Assembly (NCBI RefSeq): GCF_010384365.1
Contig: NZ_CP048397.1
Coordinates: 3,534,001-3,598,000 of the forward strand
DNA: 64,000 nucleotides
Source of the DNA: Streptomyces sp. S4.7
GTDB taxonomy: Bacteria; Actinomycetota; Actinomycetes; Streptomycetales; Streptomycetaceae
Reading direction: 5' to 3'
The position numbers and the translations under genes were made by a program. Shown here piece after piece: positions 63,925-64,000 of this stretch. Each line of letters opens with the position of its first letter. Within the stretch, counting starts at the first letter, position 1. The notes under the pieces were generated by a model. It ran no database searches, was not told the origin of the DNA, and saw only the letters and a program-made list of their open reading frames with translations.

Positions 63925-64000
63925 CTAGTCGACCGTCCCGTACATGCGGTCGCCCGCGTCGCCGAGCCCCGGCACGATGTATCCGCGGTCGTTCAGCCGT
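63925..64000 (-). CDS. upp: Uracil phosphoribosyltransferase, 3' end only
   Basis: The last 24 codons, read on the minus strand, give R-L-N-D-R-G-Y-I-V-P-G-L-G-D-A-G-D-R-M-Y-G, then T-V-D and stop. This is the highly conserved C-terminus of Upp, which salvages uracil to UMP. The gene runs off the right edge. Confidence 0.9.
   Translation of the reverse strand, partial: RLNDRGYIVPGLGDAGDRMYGTVD

Overview
The window is high-GC actinobacterial chromosome, almost certainly Streptomyces. The signs are strong third-position GC bias, many GTG and TTG starts, a bidomain geosmin synthase, an ECF42-type sigma factor with a DGPF-domain partner, and a core order of purC, purD, dnaX, SRP RNA and tRNA-Ser, with upp at the right edge. 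Most genes are ordinary core or lineage genes, but three stretches are accessory or decayed.

Region 1 (1-14,760) is core. It holds the end of an ABC-2 exporter with a DesK/NarL-type two-component pair, tRNA-Gly, purC, a dimethylformamidase-like protein, a membrane protein resembling a dead M48 peptidase, purD, dnaX and the small SRP RNA. Between purD and dnaX lie a 200-bp MITE-like element, an IS5-type element and an IS701-type element. The last sits in a CTAG that overlaps the dnaX stop codon.

Region 2 (14,800-31,386) is a 16.5-kb genomic island in tRNA-Ser(GGA). It is bounded by a perfect 75-bp direct repeat of the tRNA 3' part and has no visible integrase. It carries a PaeR7I/XhoI-like restriction-modification pair, an E2 (ubiquitin-conjugating)-like protein next to a membrane protein gene split by an IS3-family element, a second copy of that IS, an IS701 element and an AIPR-family protein. 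It also carries a compact set of nucleotide or small-molecule enzymes: radical SAM, thymidylate-kinase-like, methyltransferase, CYTH, HAD, Nudix and HD. An XRE-type regulator sits within this set, and a 20-bp motif occurs upstream of both the HAD/XRE pair and the radical-SAM operon. That set and the E2-like remnant are the best candidates for an undescribed system.

Region 3 (31,387-39,540) has sequence just outside attR that looks like the end of a second, related element. It is followed by nhaA, an alanine/cation symporter, an HNH remnant, a Fur-type regulator divergent from katG, and an Mrr-like membrane nuclease.

Region 4 (39,600-46,170) is a gene graveyard. It contains remnants of an AfsR/LuxR-type regulator, an Imm1-like gene, a two-component pair, a methyltransferase, a hydrolase, a LysR regulator and a leucine-rich-repeat protein. 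A few intact genes lie among them, including an epoxide-hydrolase-like protein that has lost two catalytic residues.

Region 5 (46,230-64,000) is mostly intact. It has an asparagine-synthase-like protein, a three-gene set with two paralogous TOPRIM-like proteins, a cupin-like protein, TetR and SDR genes, the DGPF/ECF42 pair, a sensor Ser/Thr kinase, geosmin synthase, a DNA glycosylase-like protein, a secreted M28 aminopeptidase, a LytR_C protein and the 3' end of upp.
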